A DNA stretch of 8,789 nucleotides from Pseudomonadota bacterium (GTDB lineage Bacteria > Myxococcota > Polyangia > Polyangiales > Polyangiaceae), in NCBI GenBank assembly GCA_023419055.1, contig JAEZYO010000220.1, forward strand, positions 1 through 8,789, in the 5' to 3' direction. Of this stretch, positions 7,086 to 8,789 are shown one piece after another. The notes below the pieces were generated by a model that worked only from the letters and a program-made list of their open reading frames with translations, was not told the DNA's origin and did no database searches. Position 1 is the stretch's first letter, and every line of letters begins with the position of its first letter. Both the position numbers and the translations under genes were made by a program.

Positions 7086-8477
7086 ATGGGACTGCAAGTC
7101 TTGACGACGGAAGAGGACTCGTTCGTCCATCACTTTCCGACGCACGATGCGGCCGTGAACCTCGGCGACGAGCAGGACGCCTTCCGAGCCGTCGAGGCGT
7201 ACCGCTTCTTCTACCCGACGGTTTCCACCGAGGCGATTTTCAAAGGGGTGCGCGAGGCTGGAGCCGAGGACGGTGTGGACCTGATCGTGCTCGCGGCTGG
7301 ACCGCGGCACGTTGGCTTTACGGTGAACTCCGACACACCGTACGCCTCCGGCATCCTCGACCTCCAGGGTCAGGGGCCCATCGTCGTCGACCTTCCGCCA
7401 GGCCCCTTCATCGGCGCGGTGAACGACCATCACCAGCGCTGGATCGTCGACATGGGTCTGCCCGGTCCCGACGCCGGAGAAGGCGGGAAATACCTGATTT
7501 TGCCGCCGGATTTCACGGGCGCGGTGCCGTCCGAGTATCACGTCGCCCGCTCGCGAACCCATCAGGCGCTGGTGGCTCTCCGCGCCTTGCCCCGAAATAA
7601 CGACACACGAGGGGCCATCGACGCGCTCACCCGCATCAGGGTCTCTCCGCTGTCGAAGCCTGAAGCCGCGCTCCACTACCTCGACGTGACCGACAAGAGC
7701 TTCGACGCGAGCCCGCTCGCCTGGGAAGACAACCTCGAATTCTGGAAGCAACTGCATCGGGTGATCGACTCGGAGCCCGTCGTCGAGGAGTTCCGCCCGA
7801 TGTACGGCTTGCTCGCGGCGCTCGGGATCGAGCGCGGCCAGCCCTTCGCGCCGGATCAGCGCACCCGCACGCTCCTCGAGAGGGCGAGCCGAGTGGCGCT
7901 CGCGCAGATGCGCGTCGAAGGCTTCGCCAGCCGCCGCCCGGACTGCCTGGTCTGGGAAGACCGCGAGTGGGAGTGGGTCGGCCTGGTCAGCGACAACGGC
8001 GACTTCGAGACGCGAAACTTCCTCGATCTCCAGGCGCGCGAGCGTTGGTTCGTTCAGGCGATTTTGGCGTCGCCGGCGATGTTCCGGCGTCAGGTCGGCC
8101 ACGGCTCGATCTATTTCCTGGCGGCGCGCGACGAGACCAGCGCCTACCTCGACGGCGGCAAGAACTATCGCCTGCGGGTGCCTCAGCCGGTGCCCGCGAA
8201 CCTCTTCTGGTCCGTCACCGCGTACGACTCGCGGACGCGCTCTCAGGTGCAGACGCCGCAGGACAACGCCGTGCTCAGCTCCCTGAAAGGCGAGCTCAAG
8301 GCGAGCTCCGACGGCTCGGTGGATCTCTATTTCGGCCCGAATGCGCCCGAGGGCTACGAGTCCCAATGGATCCAGACCCTGCCTGACACCGGGTTCTTCC
8401 TGTACTTTCGGATCTACGGTCCGGAGGCAGCGGCGTTCGATGGGAGCTGGAAGCCCAGCGACCTCAAGGAGTGCTAG
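7086..8477 (+). CDS. DUF1254/DUF1214 domain protein
   Basis: 463 aa. The N-terminal half carries the DUF1254 pattern: AVEAYRFFYP (35-44), then NSDTPYASGILDLQG (81-95), GPIVVDLPPGPFIG (97-110), WIVDMGLPGPDAGEGGKYLI (119-138) and LPPDF. The C-terminal part carries the DUF1214 pattern: NYRLRVPQPVPANLFWSVTAYD (360-381, abbreviated here by its ends NYRLRV and SVTAYD), DLYFGPNAPEG (413-423), W428 and FFLYFRIYGPEAAAFDGSWKP. These paired domains have no settled biochemical role. Many relatives carry a secretion signal, but this one starts MGLQVLTTEED with no signal peptide, so it should be cytoplasmic. The start is set by the ribosome site at 7071-7081. There is no clear terminator after it, and the next gene, deoC, is in the same direction after a 246-bp gap with its own promoter-like signals. 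Confidence 0.85.
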   Translation: MGLQVLTTEEDSFVHHFPTHDAAVNLGDEQDAFRAVEAYRFFYPTVSTEAIFKGVREAGAEDGVDLIVLAAGPRHVGFTVNSDTPYASGILDLQGQGPIVVDLPPGPFIGAVNDHHQRWIVDMGLPGPDAGEGGKYLILPPDFTGAVPSEYHVARSRTHQALVALRALPRNNDTRGAIDALTRIRVSPLSKPEAALHYLDVTDKSFDASPLAWEDNLEFWKQLHRVIDSEPVVEEFRPMYGLLAALGIERGQPFAPDQRTRTLLERASRVALAQMRVEGFASRRPDCLVWEDREWEWVGLVSDNGDFETRNFLDLQARERWFVQAILASPAMFRRQVGHGSIYFLAARDETSAYLDGGKNYRLRVPQPVPANLFWSVTAYDSRTRSQVQTPQDNAVLSSLKGELKASSDGSVDLYFGPNAPEGYESQWIQTLPDTGFFLYFRIYGPEAAAFDGSWKPSDLKEC

Positions 8478-8484
8478 CGCTGAA

Positions 8485-8502
8485 CTTCGCGGCACTTCGT
8501 GC
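8485..8502. other. Inverted copies of the array's head motif, with small hairpin
   Basis: CTTCGCG (8485-8491) and CTTCGTG (8495-8501 region, beginning with the CTTCG at 8495) are reverse complements of CGCGAAG and CACGAAG, the two forms that head the 21-bp units downstream. GCAC-TTC-GTGC (8492-8502) can form a tiny hairpin. It could be an operator, a weak terminator for the DUF1254 gene, or a chance match. Confidence 0.25.
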
Positions 8503-8524
8503 TGATTTCTAGCTCTGGCCAAAG

Positions 8525-8541
8525 TTGGCACGGGTTTTGAT
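8525..8541 (+). promoter_or_regulatory. Sigma-54-type -24/-12 promoter
   Basis: TTGGCACGGGTTTTGAT matches the known sigma-54 pattern TGGCACG-N4-TTGCW with correct GG-to-G spacing of 12 bases (G8527 and G8539). The one mismatch is A for the conserved C of the -12 GC. Transcription would start near 8551, at the first 21-bp unit, and run into deoC. Sigma-54 promoters need an enhancer-binding activator, but no activator gene or certain upstream site is visible. The mismatch falls at an important base, so activity is not assured. Confidence 0.5.
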
Positions 8542-8550
8542 TCGCGTGCG

Positions 8551-8723
8551 CGAAGCTTCCCCGGCCGGACACGAAGCTCTCCGGGCCGGGCGCGAAGCTC
8601 CCTGCACCCCGCACCAAGCTTGGTTCGCCGGGCACGAAGCTCTCACGGCGCCCGGCGGAGCCCAGAGCCCGCGAGACGAAGCTTCTCGCGTCGAGCGCCG
8701 CTGTGGGATGGTGCGACCGAGAC
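8551..8723 (+). promoter_or_regulatory. Candidate structured mRNA leader of deoC
   Basis: If transcription starts near 8551, the leader is about 173 nt and consists mostly of the 21-bp array. By eye it can form these stems: CCCGGCC (8560-8566) with GGCCGGG (8584-8590), extended by three pairs, loop CACGAAGCTC; ACCA (8613-8616) with TGGT (8621-8624), loop AGCT; CGCCGGGC (8626-8633) with GCCCGGCG (8650-8657), loop containing CGAAGCTCT; CGCGAGA (8670-8676) with TCTCGCG (8684-8690), loop CGAAGCT. Each displays the AGCT core in its loop. The family, if any, is unknown to me, and GC-rich DNA gives chance stems easily. Confidence 0.35.
8552..8698. repeat. Seven-unit tandem array, exact 21-bp period
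   Basis: Units begin at 8552, 8573, 8594, 8615, 8636, 8657 and 8678 with no length change. Their first six bases are GAAGCT, GAAGCT, GAAGCT, CAAGCT, GAAGCT, GGAGCC and GAAGCT. Most are preceded by CGC or CAC, and the units have a GC-rich second half, often with CCGGG/GCCGG. Unit 1 and unit 7 contain the palindrome GAAGCTTC; unit 4 has ACCAAGCTTGGT. A 21-bp period equals two turns of B-DNA and seven codons. There are no unique spacers as in CRISPR. The array fills the leader upstream of deoC. I do not recognise it. Confidence 0.85.
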
Positions 8724-8789
8724 ATGGATTTCACGTACCGCGACATCGCCCGCTCGCTCGACCACGCGCTCCTGACCCCCGCGCTCACG
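8724..8789 (+). CDS. deoC: Deoxyribose-phosphate aldolase, N-terminal 22 codons (runs off window)
   Basis: The visible residues include DIARSLDHALLTPALT, matching the conserved DeoC N-terminus (I-D-H-T/S-L-L-x-P-x-x-T). The enzyme is a class I aldolase that splits 2-deoxyribose 5-phosphate into glyceraldehyde 3-phosphate and acetaldehyde in deoxynucleoside catabolism; its catalytic lysines lie beyond the window. The ATG at 8724 is preferred because the family begins close to this motif. GTG at 8703 is in frame and would add seven residues. No good Shine-Dalgarno is present (only CGAG two bases before the ATG), which is compatible with control through the repetitive leader. The frame stays open back to 8541 through the whole array, but without a start codon in the array. 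Confidence 0.7.
   Translation, partial: MDFTYRDIARSLDHALLTPALT

Noticed and set aside
8492..8510. Intrinsic terminator of the DUF1254 gene
   Set aside because: The stem GCAC/GTGC is only four pairs and the following GATTTCT is not a proper T-tract; kept only as a possible regulatory hairpin.
7050..8531. 493-aa open frame on the minus strand
   Set aside because: Antisense to the DUF1254/DUF1214 gene, which has recognisable domains and a strong ribosome site.
8552..8698. CRISPR array
   Set aside because: Units are contiguous with no unique spacers, are only 21 bp and degenerate, and no cas gene is present.
8474..8788. 104-aa open frame on the minus strand through the 21-bp array
   Set aside because: It is antisense to the start of deoC and the end of the DUF1254 gene, has no ribosome site that can be seen, and its heptads follow automatically from a stop-free 21-bp repeat.

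Overview
The window is GC-rich bacterial DNA with tightly packed genes, 4-bp ATGA gene overlaps, two lipoproteins, and a near-consensus sigma-54 promoter. This fits a large-genome myxobacterium (Polyangiales/Sorangium-like). That placement is an inference from base composition, gene style and protein flavour; there is no rRNA or other taxonomic marker here.

Layout. Bases 1-2562 (+) are the end of an operon: the tail of an unidentified gene, a membrane-bound processive-type family 2 glycosyltransferase (41-1450), and an extended short-chain dehydrogenase/reductase (1447-2562). Both junctions are ATGA overlaps, so the three are probably translated together, most likely to make or modify a polysaccharide or glycolipid. 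A short hairpin (2587-2609) ends this operon and the convergent multicopper oxidase lipoprotein gene (2608-4044, -). Across a 134-bp divergent spacer lies a recQ-type helicase gene (4179-5861, +). It keeps the helicase core, zinc cysteines and HRDC domain but has almost no room for the RQC winged helix. It is followed closely by a VOC/glyoxalase-fold protein (5906-6289, +), a proline-rich lipoprotein (6349-6972, +), a DUF1254/DUF1214 protein (7086-8477, +), and the first 22 codons of a DeoC-type deoxyribose-phosphate aldolase (8724 to the window edge, +).

The most unusual part is the 246-bp gap before deoC. It holds a sigma-54-type -24/-12 element (8525-8541), then seven tandem units of exactly 21 bp (8552-8698) built around GAAGCT. 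The predicted transcription start falls at the first unit, so the array would form the deoC mRNA leader. Perfect or near-perfect stems can be drawn that place the AGCT core in the loop (8560-8590, 8613-8624, 8626-8657, 8670-8690). Several units are also perfect DNA palindromes, and one keeps its palindrome through a paired change. I do not recognise this element; it could be a phased operator array or a multi-hairpin RNA leader.

The other genes are mostly ordinary accessory or housekeeping genes with no obvious common pathway. All coordinates, motifs and pairings were read by eye; no database or folding program was used.
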